A DNA stretch of 64,000 nt from Apoderus coryli (taxonomy: Eukaryota; Arthropoda; Insecta; Coleoptera; Attelabidae), in the NCBI GenBank assembly GCA_911728435.2, contig OU452198.1, positions 20,184,001-20,248,000 on the forward strand. Direction: 5' to 3'. Below the pieces are notes generated by a model, which saw only the letters and a list, made by a program, of their open reading frames with translations, had not been told where the DNA came from and made no database searches. Every line of letters begins with the position of its first letter. Position 1 is the stretch's first letter. Shown here one piece after another: positions 42,691-55,320 of this stretch. A program made the translations under genes and the position numbers.

Positions 42691-44159
42691 TGCACAATCA
42701 ATAACACAATCAGAAATGAACTGGGATCACTTTGTGTATAACTACACCCCCTAAAAAAACACCCCTGTATATACTGAAACTCATCAAAAAATCAAATTTT
42801 TTACAAAATTAAAGAGCATCGAAAAGTGTTTTATTCCATAGAAGAGGTTATGCAACCGTAAATACCATAATGATGTGTTTGAGGTTGCACAATTATAAGA
42901 TATTAAAACTAATCAGTCATTGATTGGTTGTACTTATTGAAATTGCAGCCCGTCTGCACATATTCAAAGATGTTAATATCTCTCCCACCTCAATGATATC
43001 TCTGCACATATGAACTTTTTTGTATTATTATTGAAATTGTAACCTTTCTGGTGGGAATCAATTTTCTAATGGCAAAAAATGTGTCAACTTGTGCACACTA
43101 CTCTGCCAGATTTAGTTCATGTGAATAGTAGTAAAATAAAAATAAGTATAAATTAGTAGTTTTTTTACATGAAATAATGTTTTAATATTTGTTATATTAT
43201 TGTGGGAGTTGATAATAATTAGCGAAAATTTTCATTGTTGCTTTATTTCCTATATATTTACCATTAAATTCGGGTGGATTTGGTATATTATATTATTATG
43301 TATATGATAATATATATAAATAAATCCGCATATCTATTTTGATTCCTTTCACATTGGAACCTTTCTACATCCCCTAGAAGGAGTGGGTTTAGAAGAAAAC
43401 TATCCGCGTATATTGGATAACCCGCCGATATGTGGCGCAACTGACTACTTTTGATGTCTAAATTGTAAAAATTGAAATATACATTTTTTCACATATAGCA
43501 TCTTTTTGTATCTTTACAAAATAAGGTTGTCTTGATTCCAGGCTGTATATTTCCTTTCATAATCCGCACAATTTTGTGTCCAATTTTCAATATATTTTTC
43601 ATTTTACAAACTATTTTGTATCTGGCATTGTTGCCAAGTGATACTCATTTCTGTTAAGATTAAATATTCATACATGATACGTTTTTAACTCCATTTACAG
43701 TATATTTGTATTTTTTGGTAAAAATGATTATATCTTTAAAAATTAAGCATTACATTTGCAAATGTACAGTGTGGTCAATTTATCTTGATATAATTTTGAT
43801 TAATTGATGTATTTTTTTTATTTTCAAAGATAGAATGCCGAACGAAAAATGTATTGTAGGGTATCTTGCTAAGTTTTTTGCTAGCAAAAAACCAAAAGAC
43901 TGTCATTTTGGAACAGATACGAGCACAAGTGCGTTTTTTTAACACGCAGTTTATTGAACGCTCGTTAAAGACTGTGGTTTATTCTTATTTTATTGATATA
44001 TGACACTTTATGTATTGTATCAGTAGTTTTCGATTAATTTGCAAAATATGACCGAATGACATAAAACGCCAACATTTTAACACTCAGGCCTATGGAATGA
44101 TAAACGTCAGTTTGACACACATTTTATTCTAATAATAGTACGTCAGGTTATTTGAATAA
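42691..44159. other. Gene-free interval
   Basis: AT-rich, without supported ORFs or clear repeats except short TATATA runs near 43290-43320. Confidence 0.4.
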
Positions 44160-45170
44160 GTGTTTATTTTCGCAACGGTTTTTCGTCAGTTTACAGTTGA
44201 AGAAAAAAGTATTATGCTTCGAATATTCTTGTTAAACAATAAAAGTCCAGTCCTGGCACGCAGAGAATATATAAGGCAGAATCCAGAGCGCCGGATCCTT
44301 TACAAGCAAATATTTGCAAGACTTAACAAAAAAGTGGGAGAAAAGTACTCTAGATATCAAAAAGACATGTAGACATTCATAAAGTTTTAAAAAAATACAA
44401 ATATAAAGAATATAGTTATAAAAATACTCAAAAATTAAACGAAGGACATATTCAAAGAAGACTCTGTTTTTGTAGACATTTTTTAAATCTATACATAGAA
44501 AATAATGATTTCCGAAAAAAAATATTGTAGGCAGATAAAAGTTCATTTTCGACACAAAGAGAGTGTAATAGACAAAATTCCCAGTATTGGTCCATTTATA
44601 AACTTCGACAAATCCGTCATATTAACCATCAAGGATATGGGTCTGTTAGTTTTTGGTGAGGCATAATAGATGGATACATTTTAGGACCAATATTTATTTA
44701 TTGAAGCGAAACTCACACGTTCCCTGCAACTACTACAAAATGAAATTGCAGGCTTAATAGAAGAATTACCATTAAATGTAGCCCATTCTTAGGGTTACAT
44801 TTGATAGCAAGATGGCGCTTCACCGCATGATGTTAGAGAGTATCTGAACAATGATTGGCCTGTAATTGGGAAACTGTTGGGCAATAAATGCTTTATTATT
44901 ATTATCCAAATAATGGTGTAGGAAATGCTAGAACATTGGCGAGCAAATAGTACTGACTTGACTGTTATGGATTTTTTCATTTTTGGGGCACATCAAAAAT
45001 GTTGTTTATGGGACTCCATGTGATGATATTGAAGAGCTTAAGGAAAGAATTTCGAACGCAGTTCAACATTTAAGAGAAACCCCAGAAATACTTTCCAATA
45101 CAATAAATCATACTGGATCGGGAGTGTGTTGAACAAAACGGTGATCATGTTGAACAATTATTATAATCTT
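44160..45170 (+). pseudogene. Decayed Tc1/mariner-type transposase
   Basis: 44160-44372 encodes a helix-turn-helix N terminus (FTVEEKSIMLRIFLLNNKSP ... NPERRILYKQIFARLNKKVG). Fragments in other frames follow: FCRHFLNLYIENND, a DE/SSFSTQRE region near 44530-44560, GYGSVSFWGIIDG-like residues near 44635, DFFIFGAHQK-type residues near 44970 and EELKERISNAVQHLRETPEI near 45040. These are the expected order for a DUF4817/DDE_3 transposase of the same broad type as the one at 62-63 kb. Many frame breaks make it non-functional. I could not find its inverted ends. Confidence 0.6.
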
Positions 45171-46142
45171 GTCCAGCCATCGTTTGTGAACTGTGTGTCA
45201 CCGGGCATATTGCCTGCTCACGCCAAAAACATCTCTTTGTCAGTCATCTCTCGTGCTAGTATAAGCTCTTCGTAAATGTTGGAGGTTTGGGTCACACTGC
45301 CTGCCGATCACCACTGATGAGTTGTAGATCAACGAAACGGCCCGTCTGGTGAAAGCATGGTAGTGTGAAACAAATTTCCAACATAACTGAGAGTCTTGTT
45401 AACTTATGTAACCAATATTCGTAAATACTTCCTATTTTCTAAGAATAAATAAAATTGATTTCTAGTCCATAAATGAAGCTATATAATTGTCCGTTACATC
45501 AAAATTGCGGACAGTTATATTGTATTTATCCTAATAAGATAACTCCTCCTAACCAGATGGATTATTTTCTATTTTAGTTTCAAAGTCCAAGGCTCAACAT
45601 AATTGAGAAATTCGCTGCTACCATAAAAAATTATCATATCCCCTACCTTTTAGTCACAAAAGAACTCCAAATTTGATCCGCGACAATGCATTATTTCTTT
45701 AAATAAGTGTTATTCCAATTTACAAAGTACCTACCACCCTACAAAAGAAATTTTTTTAGGAATCCTAGGAGGAGGGGCTAAAGTTATATTTTTAAGTAAG
45801 TATATCCTAAGTCGGCTTCATTCCATATTCTGTGCTTTCATCCACTTGGTGCTGTGTATGACAATTTACCATAGGTAAATAAATTGAATTATTATGAAAT
45901 AGTAAATCTATAGGATTTGTCCAAATAAAATATCTAATAAATTTTAAATGAAATCCTTTATTTTAAAAAATACAAAAATTAGAAAACATTTATCCAAAAA
46001 AAATGTTGTTAACATAAAATATATTCTTGTAGAAGACCGACACAAAAAAAAACATCATAGGAATAATACATATAAAAAATTATTATTGTTAAATGAAAAA
46101 TAAAAGCGAACCATAATAATAAATGCTAAATTATTAAAAAGC
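45171..46142. other. Gene-free interval
   Basis: No ORF with recognisable content; A-rich tracts dominate from about 45880 on. Confidence 0.4.
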
Positions 46143-48824
46143 TTAATCCTTACACTTTTTGGTATATATGTTTTGAATAAAAACTTTAATTTTCAGCCAA
46201 TCTTTGTTTTTTAATAATTCCGGATATAGGGATCCTCACATTCCCTTCGTTTCGGAGCTCTTCGTTTCGTAATATTTTTGGCGAAATAATATTTCACCAC
46301 ACTTTTTTGTTCCTCTGTCCAAGCAACTAGCGTCCGCTTTTTACCTTTTTTTGATATTATCTCTTGCGTGTTTGTACACGTTTCATTTTCCTCTACTAAT
46401 CCTTGATTTTTTACTGCGGAGTCTGATATAAGTTTTTTTATGCTCGTACCTTCCTGTTCACCTACTTCTGTATCACTATCTTCTTCTTCGTCACTTGATT
46501 GTGCTTTATCTAAAAGATTTTCATTTAAATTAACTTCGATTTCATCTAACGTCTTTCCTTTGTGATCTCCTGCTTCCCCTTTTTCCATTAAAAGAAGTAT
46601 TTTAGATATTTTGGCCGTTTGATAAACATCATCCGGCAATCTGTAAGAGTTTTTGTGAACACCGGGGGTATGACCCATAAATGTTGACAACTGTTGAATC
46701 TCGTTTTCATTCAAATTAAATAATTATGACAGGGTGGCCAAGTGCTTTCTAAGTCTTGTGCATGTGATGGCTGATGGATTCTTAGCCCCACTATCCTTTG
46801 CATATTTAGAAAGAACTTTGTATCCGTAAATTGTTGATACGCCATTTGGGCTAGCAAACAAAAAAGGATTGTCATCACATATAAAATGTTTTCGACATTT
46901 TAGAATTTCTGCAATGTGAGTTTGTATATCTTCACTGAACATAACTGGAACACCGCGTCCCCGTTTTCCTCTAATGACTACTCTTTTCAATTTTTGCAAT
47001 AAAATTTTCTCCGTATTGGTTACCACCTGGTTAAATTCTTCATATGTGTTTTCATTTGTCACTGAATTTTCATAAGTGCTTAAAAACATTCTTTGTAACT
47101 CGCCGGGCCTTCTTCTATTAAGAAGAAGAACTCTGCAATAAATTGTTTCTAACAATGTTATATAAGCTTGACTGTCTTTTTCATTGTTCTTCAAAAGTTT
47201 CAGTGCTTCTCCGGCTGTTTTGGAAAGATGTTCTCTAAGCAATTTTATATCACTCGCTAGTGGAAGAATAGTTATTTTGTTAAATTTTTTTATATTAAGG
47301 TCATTTCCAGCGCGATTTGACACGTCAAATCGCCAGTTTGCTATCAGTAGATTAATCATGGTTTTAAGACCAGCTTCAATTGTAGCAGTGTTAACTGTTG
47401 GTTCTGTTTTTACGACCCAATGAATTGCAATCTCGCAACATTGTTTGAATGAAGTACAGATATTTAAAGCATATGTAGGGGTTACAAACGAGTCATTCGC
47501 GCTGTCATATTGAGCTACTAATTTGGCAGCCTCCACAAAATTATCGTAATGTACAGGGCGAAGCGCGTCAAACAGGTTGGCAACTGATGTTAACATTTTA
47601 AGTTCCAATAGTAGTCTCGATAATTCTCTCATTTTCCTGCTAGTGACATTAATAAAATGTTTCTCTCTGTGAATTTTTAAATATCTTGCTCCAAATGCGC
47701 AAATCAAAAAATCTGATTTAGCCTCTAAAGAAATTTTATCTGCCCTCATCCTAGGAAAGACTTCGTTTTTCAATCTTTCATCTATCTTGCCATGTCGTTT
47801 TACTAAAAGATTTTGACCCTCAGCTTGTACGTTTTTGATTGATTCGCCGGTACATTTTTTTACGTGTCTATATAAAAATTTTGATCGATAATGTCCAAGA
47901 CATTTTTTACATGGCAGATAATATTTGTCTGTTTGGGAGGCTTGTTTAACAGGTCTTTCACATTCCCCGTTATTTTCAGAATTCCAGATAAAATTTCCTT
48001 TCTTCCTTATTAACGCTAACAATGTTCTTCTTTCTACTGACCCTGTTTCTTTTGCAAATATTTCTTGAACGGCTGGTTCACAAACATGATTTCTTATTAG
48101 ATGTCTGACAAAATTTTGAACGATTTTTTCGCAAAAATAACAATAATCTCGTCTACGCTTATATTCTTTATTCTTAGTTGTAGTAGTAGCTGGCAAAGAA
48201 TCTGCAGCTGACGTGCTATCACAGAACGGTATCTAAAACAAATGTGTTTATAATAATAATAATACAGGGTGATTCAAATGAGAGGTCCATTATCTCATGA
48301 ACGGTAATCAGAGCGATAATTTATTATTTCAAATTAAAAAAAAGGTGTTGAAAAACAATTTAAGAAAAACAAAGTGATGATAGTTTTCGGAAAATGAATT
48401 AGTTTTACATTGAGAAGATGTGATGTGATACGTTTTTAAATAATTGCACGGAAATAAATAAATAAAAATAAAAAATTAAATTTTTTTCAAATTATCATTA
48501 ACTTGATCAAATTTCAATCTGCAGTTTATAATTTTAGATATAAGTACCTGTTGTTCTGGAGCTTTTTCTTTTAATCCACTAATTGTTAGATCTTCTACTA
48601 GAGGTGAAGCGGCCTACAACAATTTAACATCTATCGTGATTTTATCTAATAATAATATAATATGTAACCTAAATACCTCTGTATAAGGAATATCGTTCGT
48701 ATTTAGCTCATCCAGAAGAACGACTAACATTTTGGGGAATGTATTCAGGATCTTTATCACTATCGTACATAGGTGTTTCAGGTGAACTTGCATCATGCTT
48801 AAACAATAATTTATTTTCAGTATA

Positions 48825-50468
48825 CACTGTGTCCAAGCTAAGAATGGGATAGCAATGGAATCTTGGAAACGGTAGGAGCTACAATGTCGGTTAAATAAGA
48901 GAAAAGTTGTACAGTTTAAACAACTTTTAAATTGTGTTTTCAAAAGTGAAGTAAATTTTTTCGAGAATTAAAAAAAAAATAACTATTTTTTGCAATTTTC
49001 GTTTTTATTTATTTCTACAGATATAAAAAAATTAAAAGCACGTTCTCATTGTTACTTTTTGAGGAGAATAAGATAGCGTTTACAAATTTTCACTACGATG
49101 TTTCGTTTTTGAAAAACCATCATCAACTATGGCCCTGGATTTTTTATTGTTAAATTTAAAGTCATTTTTAGTTCAAAAATGGGTGGTACATCACACGTTA
49201 TGGTTTAAACAAGTGTTTTTAGCTGTAAAATTATTCAAGAAAAATCGGCATAATTTGGAACTTATTTTGCGTAAAACACGCATCTGAGAAAGGCGTTTTT
49301 TTAATAACTTCAAAAAGCACAAAAATTTCAACTAAATTTAAAAAACCGCGTACAGAATAAAGTGTTGTACTGAGACAGAAATAAATTGGCAAATAATAAT
49401 AAATAATTGTAGTAACGACTAAAGAATGTTTTTGCTAAGCCTACTACTCTGCATTCAGTCAGTTAAGTGCCAAACCTTAGCGATTCTTCTTGGAGAAGTT
49501 TAAATAACAGCTAAAAATAGTGAAATCTTGTTTACACCATTACGTGTAATATACCAGCTATTTTTGAATTGAAAATGGCTTTAAATTTAACAATAAACAA
49601 TCCAGGAATGGAATTAAAAAAACTAAGTTGATGATGGTTTTTCAAAAACGAAACGTCGTAGTGAAAATTTATAAAAAGTTATCTTATTATCCTCAAAAAG
49701 TAAAGATGAGAAAGTGCTTTTATTTTTTTTATATCTGTAAAAATAACGTCAGAAATAAATAAAAACGAAAATTGCAAAAAATAGTTTTTGCAAAAATTCT
49801 CGAAAACGGCTAAAGTTACTTTTGAAAACACCATTTAAAAGGTGTTTAAATTGTACAACATTTCTCTAATTTAACAGACATTGTAACTCCTACCGTTTCT
49901 AAGATTTGTTTTATATGACGCATTATTTTGATTCCAAATATCTTACATGGAAACAAAATAGTGCCGCACATGAAACGAAATGCATATTGGAATCAAAATA
50001 GTGTGCCGTATCAAACGACATGTATACTCTCTCAATATACATTTTGTTTTATATGACGTATTATTTTGATTCCAAATATCTTACATGGAAACAAAATAGT
50101 GCCGCACATGAAACGAAATGTATATTGGAATCAAAATAGTGTGCCGTATCAAACGACATGTATACTCTCTCAATATACATTTCGTTTTATATGACGCATT
50201 ATTTTGATTCAAAATAACTTACATGGAACCAAAACAATGCCGCACATGAAACGAAATGTATATTGGAATCAAAATAGTGTGCCGTATCAAACGACATGTA
50301 TACTCTCTTAATATACATTTTGTTTTATATGACGTATTATTTTGATTCCAAATATCTTACATGAAACGATTTAAAAGGTGTTTAAATTATACAACATTTC
50401 TCTAATTTAACAGATATTGTAACTCCTACCGATTCCAATGCTATCCCATTCTTATCTTGGACACCCTG
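48825..50468. mobile_element. Expanded foldback MITE in intron 3 of the Crypton-like gene
   Basis: TA-flanked (48823-48824, 50469-50470), with ends CACTGTGTCCAAGCTAAGAA and complement CAGGGTGTCCAAGATAAGAA. It is the same family as 16216-16835, but with longer arms (left to about 49245, right about 49505-49905). Near its right end it carries a 138-bp tandem array (49905-50370), bounded by two copies of TTTAAAAGGTGTTTAAATT (49849 and 50373). Confidence 0.8.
49905..50370. repeat. 138-bp tandem array, 3.4 units
   Basis: Units start TTTGTTTTATATGACG at 49905, 50043, 50181 and 50319, an exact 138-bp period. Each unit contains ATTGGAATCAAAATAGTGTG and the shorter string CAAACGACATGTATACTCTC. A related piece (TGGAATCAAAATAGTGCAGC) appears at about 51020, just before the 325-bp satellite. 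Confidence 0.95.
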
Positions 50469-50917
50469 TATAGTATTTTTTGTTTATTGCACTATTAAAA
50501 AATCATTTACCCATGAAAAATCTACATTTTCTAAGTTGTGGAAAGTGGAACTGTCAGCTTCATTTTCTGTAGAAAATGTATTGAGCATACTTGTACTGTC
50601 AGGAACAATCCTAATATTTTGCAACACAGTTATCTAAAACAAATATAATGCGATAAATGTGTAAAATGTACCTCAATTTCTTACAAGTTCCGGTTTTCTG
50701 TCATCTCTTTCGTAATCACTTTTTAATCCAGAGGGTAGCGTTACGTTGCAAAGCAAGTTACGTTTATCCTTAGATCTCCAAAAACATCCGTATTTCTACA
50801 AACAAGAATGTAAATTTTAAGAATTTAAGTCATAATTTTAAATACAAACTAAATATAATGTAACAAATCATTGATAATACTTACGTCGTCATTATTACAC
50901 TGGTCTTTTTCAGTCAT

Positions 50918-51063
50918 ATTTTTTTCCACTGATATCACAAAAGTATTACGAAAGCAAATATTTTTGGTGCATACTCTAAGAAAGTAAGAGTAAATCCCCT
51001 AAATTTTTAGTACGGCCATAAATGGAATCAAAATAGTGCAGCACATGAAACCAAATGTATATA

Positions 51064-51110
<47 letters not shown>
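50918..51110. repeat. Upstream of Crypton-like gene: 138-bp-unit fragment and (TA)n
   Basis: 51018-51055 resembles the 138-bp repeat unit, and 51057-51110 is a TA/GTATA microsatellite. No gene is seen. The exon 1 promoter of the Crypton-like gene would have been here. Confidence 0.6.
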
Positions 51111-51117
<7 letters not shown>

Positions 51118-52507
51118 CAAACAAAGATATTCAACTAAGTTGACAGAGTATAGTATATCACCGATATACAAAGAAAAATGAAATAAACTAACTTGTACGA
51201 ATCAAAAAAATCTCGTGACACAAGCTGGATTTGAACCAACATCTCCCAATTGCCGGTCAGGTGTTTTAACCAATTAAACTATCGTGGCACATGAATGAAA
51301 CTTCTTTAATTCGTACATGCCTTGCTTCCTATGTGCTGTGCTACGCCTCGACCTTTTAATTCAAAGGCAACATAGACTACACACTGCCATAATGCAATGT
51401 TATTTCTCTTTTGCTCATCGCAAATAAATATAAATAAATAAACAAACAAAGATATTCAACTAAGTTGACAGAGTATAGTATATCACCGATATACAAAGAA
51501 AAATGAAATAAACTAACTTGTACGAATCAAAAAAATCTCGTGACACAAGCTGGATTTGAACCAACATCTCCCAATTGCCGGTCAGGTGTTTTAACCAATT
51601 AAACTATCGTGGCACATGAATGAAACTTCTTTAATTCGTACATGCCTTGCTTCCTATGTGCTGTGCTACGCCTCGACCTTTTATTTCAAAGGCAACATAG
51701 ACTACACACTGCCATAATGCAATGTTATTTCTCTTTTGCTCATCGCAAATAAATATAAATAAATAAACAAACAAAGATATTCAACTAAGTTGACAGAGTA
51801 TAGTATATCACCGATATACAAAGAAAAATGAAATAAACTAACTTGTACGAATCAAAAAAATCTCGTGACACAAGCTGGATTTGAACCAACATCTCCCAAT
51901 TGCCGGTCAGGTGTTTTAACCAATTAAACTATCGTGGCACATGAATGAAACTTCTTTAATTCGTACATGCCTTGCTTCCTATGTGCTGTGCTACGCCTCG
52001 ACCTTTTAATTCAAAGGCAACATAGACTACACACTGCCATAATGCAATGTTATTTCTCTTTTGCTCATCGCAAATAAATATAAATAAATAAACAAACAAA
52101 GATATTCAACTAAGTTGACAGAGTATAGTATATCACCGATATACAAAGAAAAATGAAATAAACTAACTTGTACGAATCAAAAAAATCTCGTGACACAAGC
52201 TGGATTTGAACCAACATCTCCCAATTGCCGGTCAGGTGTTTTAACCAATTAAACTATCGTGGCACATGAATGAAACTTCTTTAATTCGTACATGCCTTGC
52301 TTCCTATGTGCTGTGCTACGCCTCGACCTTTTAATTCAAAGGCAACATAGACTACACACTGCCATAATGCAATGTTATTTCTCTTTTGCTCATCGCAAAT
52401 AAATATAAATAAATAAACAAACAAAGATATTCAACTAAGTTGACAGAGTATAGTATATCACCGATATACAAAGAAAAATGAAATAAACTAACTTGTACGA
52501 ATCAAAA
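51111..52507. repeat. 325-bp tandem satellite with a tRNA-like core (4.3 units)
   Basis: The unit is repeated with an exact 325-bp period, with almost no differences between units (one TTTTATTTC against TTTTAATTC). Each full unit holds a tRNA-like sequence on the minus strand, an AT-rich part ending AAATATAAATAAATAAAC, and ATTCAACTAAGTTGACAGAG. The array starts after a TA microsatellite and ends into another TATATG stretch at 52507. High identity means recent amplification or local homogenisation. Confidence 0.97.
51215..51290 (-). repeat. tRNA-like unit 1 of 4 (others 51540-51615, 51865-51940, 52190-52265)
   Basis: The 76-nt minus-strand sequence has an A box TAGTTTAATTGG and a B box GGTTCAAATCC. 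It can fold into a D arm (GTTT/AAAC), an anticodon arm with loop CCGGCAA (anticodon GGC, alanine-type) and a T arm (GTTGG/CCAGC). The outer stem pairs over nine bases with one mismatch, two more than a normal acceptor. It is therefore tRNA-like rather than a standard tRNA. Internal Pol III promoter boxes are intact, so transcription is possible. Confidence 0.6.
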
Positions 52508-54847
52508 TGTATATGTATATATATATTTATAAATTGAATTGTGCGATTTTGGCTAAACGTATATTAATACTCAAAACAGGGTTTTTGGGGTATCAGCCTA
52601 TAGTAAGTTGAAACTCTTTTTTACTTCCAAGCTTTCGGAAAACTTTATTCCTTCCTCAGGGCTAGAATCGCAATATGGAAAAGTATTAAATAACATAGTG
52701 AATACAACAAATTAAAATAAATAAAACAAAAAACAATTTAAAAGATGAAACAAATACAAAAAAATGTAAAATCCTACCTTTTTAAAGTAAGGTGAGTTGT
52801 ATAATATTGGTGTATTTTAAAGTTAAAAACGACATAACATATATTAATAACACTTTAGTCGGACGACTAGAAGAAACATCTTTTATACAATTCAAAACTA
52901 TTTCGAAGTTAACATAAAATTGTTTCTTAGGTAAAACATTTTGTTTTGGCGAGAGAGGCCTCGTGCGAAATATTAAAATTCTGGTAAATGCAAGTTACTA
53001 TTTTATTAGGTAGTATTTGCTGTCTATATCTATTGTTTATTGATAATAGTTTTTATTAACACCTGAGAAATGGAATCTTTATTCAAAGTTATTGTGGTAT
53101 AGACACCAAGCTAGGGACAAAACTCGATTCTGGTCAAGGATTAGCCTTCGTCTGACTGCCACTATCAGCTATTCTATCTATCACTATTCCAACTTAATTC
53201 CAATTTTACTGAGAGCATTGGTGACGTAACTTGCTTGCTATCTATCTGTAGTGAAATTTCTCTGAAAATACTAACAATCCGCGACCAAAACTTTTATAAC
53301 AAGAACTAAAAAACATTTACTTTTAACCTGAATTTACGAATAAAACTAAACCAAACAAAAACTGTAATCTTCTTTTAAAGAGGTTAAAAAAAAAACACAA
53401 AACTACTTTAGTTAATTAATTATCACTGAATAATTAATTAATCGAAACCTATCATGAATAAACAAATCTTGGGTTATTTTTTATTGGCTATACGGTACTC
53501 TTTAATGAAAGAAAACTGTCCCGCAAAAAGATGACTTTTAAAGAAACATAAAAAAATAATAACCTAACATGAACTGAAAACAACAAAAGAAACATCAAAA
53601 TTCTTTATGAACTGAATCATATACTAGAAAAAGCTGAAACAATCAATTTTATACGAAAAACAATGCATCATACGAAAATAAATGCATTCTGTCCATAGAA
53701 AAACTGATCCTGTCCAAAAAAAAAACAATCCTGGTCTACAAAAACCAATCTAATTCATAAAAACTGATCCTAATCGTAGAAAACGAATTAATCCTATACA
53801 TAAAAAACTACTCTTGTTCATAAAAAACCCATCCTGTCCATAAAAAACTAATCCTACTGACTGCACCAGTGTAACCATTTTGAAATTAGCGGGTATTATG
53901 TACATTTAGTAAGAATGCTAGTTTTATAGCTCAAACCAAATGAATCCCAATATGCTATTCCAAATTGTTACGGTTCGATTCAAGTTTTACGAGCAGTTTC
54001 AAATAAAGAAGAACCAACAAAGAATATCAACTTGAATAATAACAGAATCAAATTACTAAATGAAAGAAACAAACAACTAAAATAAGCTTTATTAATCTGT
54101 ATTAAAGTAATGCACAATTACTCACCTATATAATCCTGTATCACTTTCGATCACCGACTTTACATTAAAAGGAAATATTTAATTGGATGACCCTTTCGTC
54201 AATAATTTATCGAAAACTTTATTAGAAATAAAACGCAAACAACAACTAATTTAATAATTAAAACTAATAAAGAAAATGAATAACAACAAGAAATAAATAT
54301 GTATAAATTATAGAAAAAGAATAAAACAATTAAGCGATAATGAATATTTAAAAGAAAATCTTAGTTATTACTTGTACTACTTAAAAATAGGAAAATTAAT
54401 ATAATATCGAATAATTATATTAATTCCTATACGAAACTTTAATCATAATTGAAAACTGAATTTATTTCATTTACTAAAAGAAACAACTTAAAACTTTATA
54501 AAAAACTGATTAAAACAAAAAGGCCTTCAATTAAAAGAATATCAAATCTTACGGAATTTTATACAATTCACTACTTCAGAATAAAATGAAATGGACTTAA
54601 TCTTTAAACAAAAACTAGAAAATAATTCTTAAATGAAAAATCTACTAAGTCCAAAAACAAATTAAAATATTTAATTTAACTTTATATAATTAGAGAAAAC
54701 ACAACTTGACTGAACCAAGGCTAGAAGGGATCTAACTTGAAAAAGACCGATTGTCTTTCCAAAACACTTAACATACATGAGAAGTAGGTACCTAGATGGA
54801 AAATAGCCAACCAGAAAAAAGTGCCATTTACAATATAGGTACCCCAA
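52508..54847. other. AT-rich interval, no gene; degenerate CCTGTCCATAAAAAACT repeats
   Basis: No supported coding sequence. Between about 53690 and 53860, variants of AATCCTGTCCATAAAAAACT recur about seven times. Near 52628 the string AAGCTTTCGGAAAACTTTAT followed by TCCTTCCTCAGGGC resembles Penelope-like element ends, but nothing else of such an element is visible. Confidence 0.35.
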
Positions 54848-55320
54848 TACATCTACAGGGTGAAAAGATTCACACAATAAGATACATTTTTATTTGTATG
54901 TCGACTTTAATAAAGTTTCTTGATGTTGGAGTTCGCGACTGGACAAAAACCCATTATTTTTTTTATGCGCCCATTATATATATTATTTTAATATGGGAAA
55001 CCGTGACTCCTCCAACTAGCTGTTGTATATAATAATAAATGTTCGACATTTAATTTACATGAAAATGTTCCGAAAATTTTAAATGTTTAGACCAACGGGT
55101 ATTTTAAACATGTCATTCTTCGAATAAGAAAAACACGGTCCATCTGATTCAAGTCCTCTTTATCTTTACAGAGTCTTTATTACTTTTCAACGGATATTAG
55201 AAAAAAAAGGTCTTTTTCTAGATAAAATTCTTTATCATAGGCACTCAATATATTATTCTTATATTACTTGCAGATGTTGTAAAATATTGACGAAAGATTG
55301 TATTTCTAGGTAGAAAACTA
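54848..55320. repeat. Uninterrupted copy of the repeat targeted by the Polinton
   Basis: Starts CTACAGGGTGAAAAG, then has GATGTTGGAGTTC (about 54923), TATGCGCCCATTATATATAT (about 54963) and GGTCTTTTTCTAGATAAAAT (about 55210). These parallel the left (18185-18311) and right (35488-35950) Polinton flanks, so this copy shows roughly what the empty site looked like. Confidence 0.5.

Larger units (their letters stand above)
46143..50917 (-). pseudogene. Crypton-like tyrosine recombinase gene, six exons, three lesions
   Basis: Exons follow from splice signals and frame: 50917-50885 (ATG, 11 codons, donor GTAAGT), 50795-50685, 50633-50511, 48797-48677, 48613-48548, and 48232-46143. All junctions I checked are phase 0. 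The long last exon encodes two CxxC zinc-finger-like modules (DYCYFCEKIVQNFVRHLIRN and LPCKKCLGHYRSKFLYRHVK). It also carries a recombinase core with CRVLLLNRRRPGELQRM and CTRLRKHLATLS, then STFMGHTPGVHKNSYRLP (R, H and Y of the catalytic set), and a SANT-like tail (VAWTEEQKSVVKYYFAKNIT). Lesions are a TAA stop at 46726-46724, a one-base shift in exon 4 near 48714 (GGATGAGC) and a shift near 46215. Such proteins cut and rejoin DNA through the tyrosine. A domesticated host gene is the alternative. Confidence 0.7.

Noticed and set aside
51215..51290. Functional tRNA-Ala gene
   Set aside because: The outer stem is nine bases rather than seven and holds a mismatch, and the sequence is part of a satellite unit.
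49905..52507. CRISPR-like array
   Set aside because: The repeats are 138 and 325 bp long, contiguous and without unique spacers, and the genome is eukaryotic.
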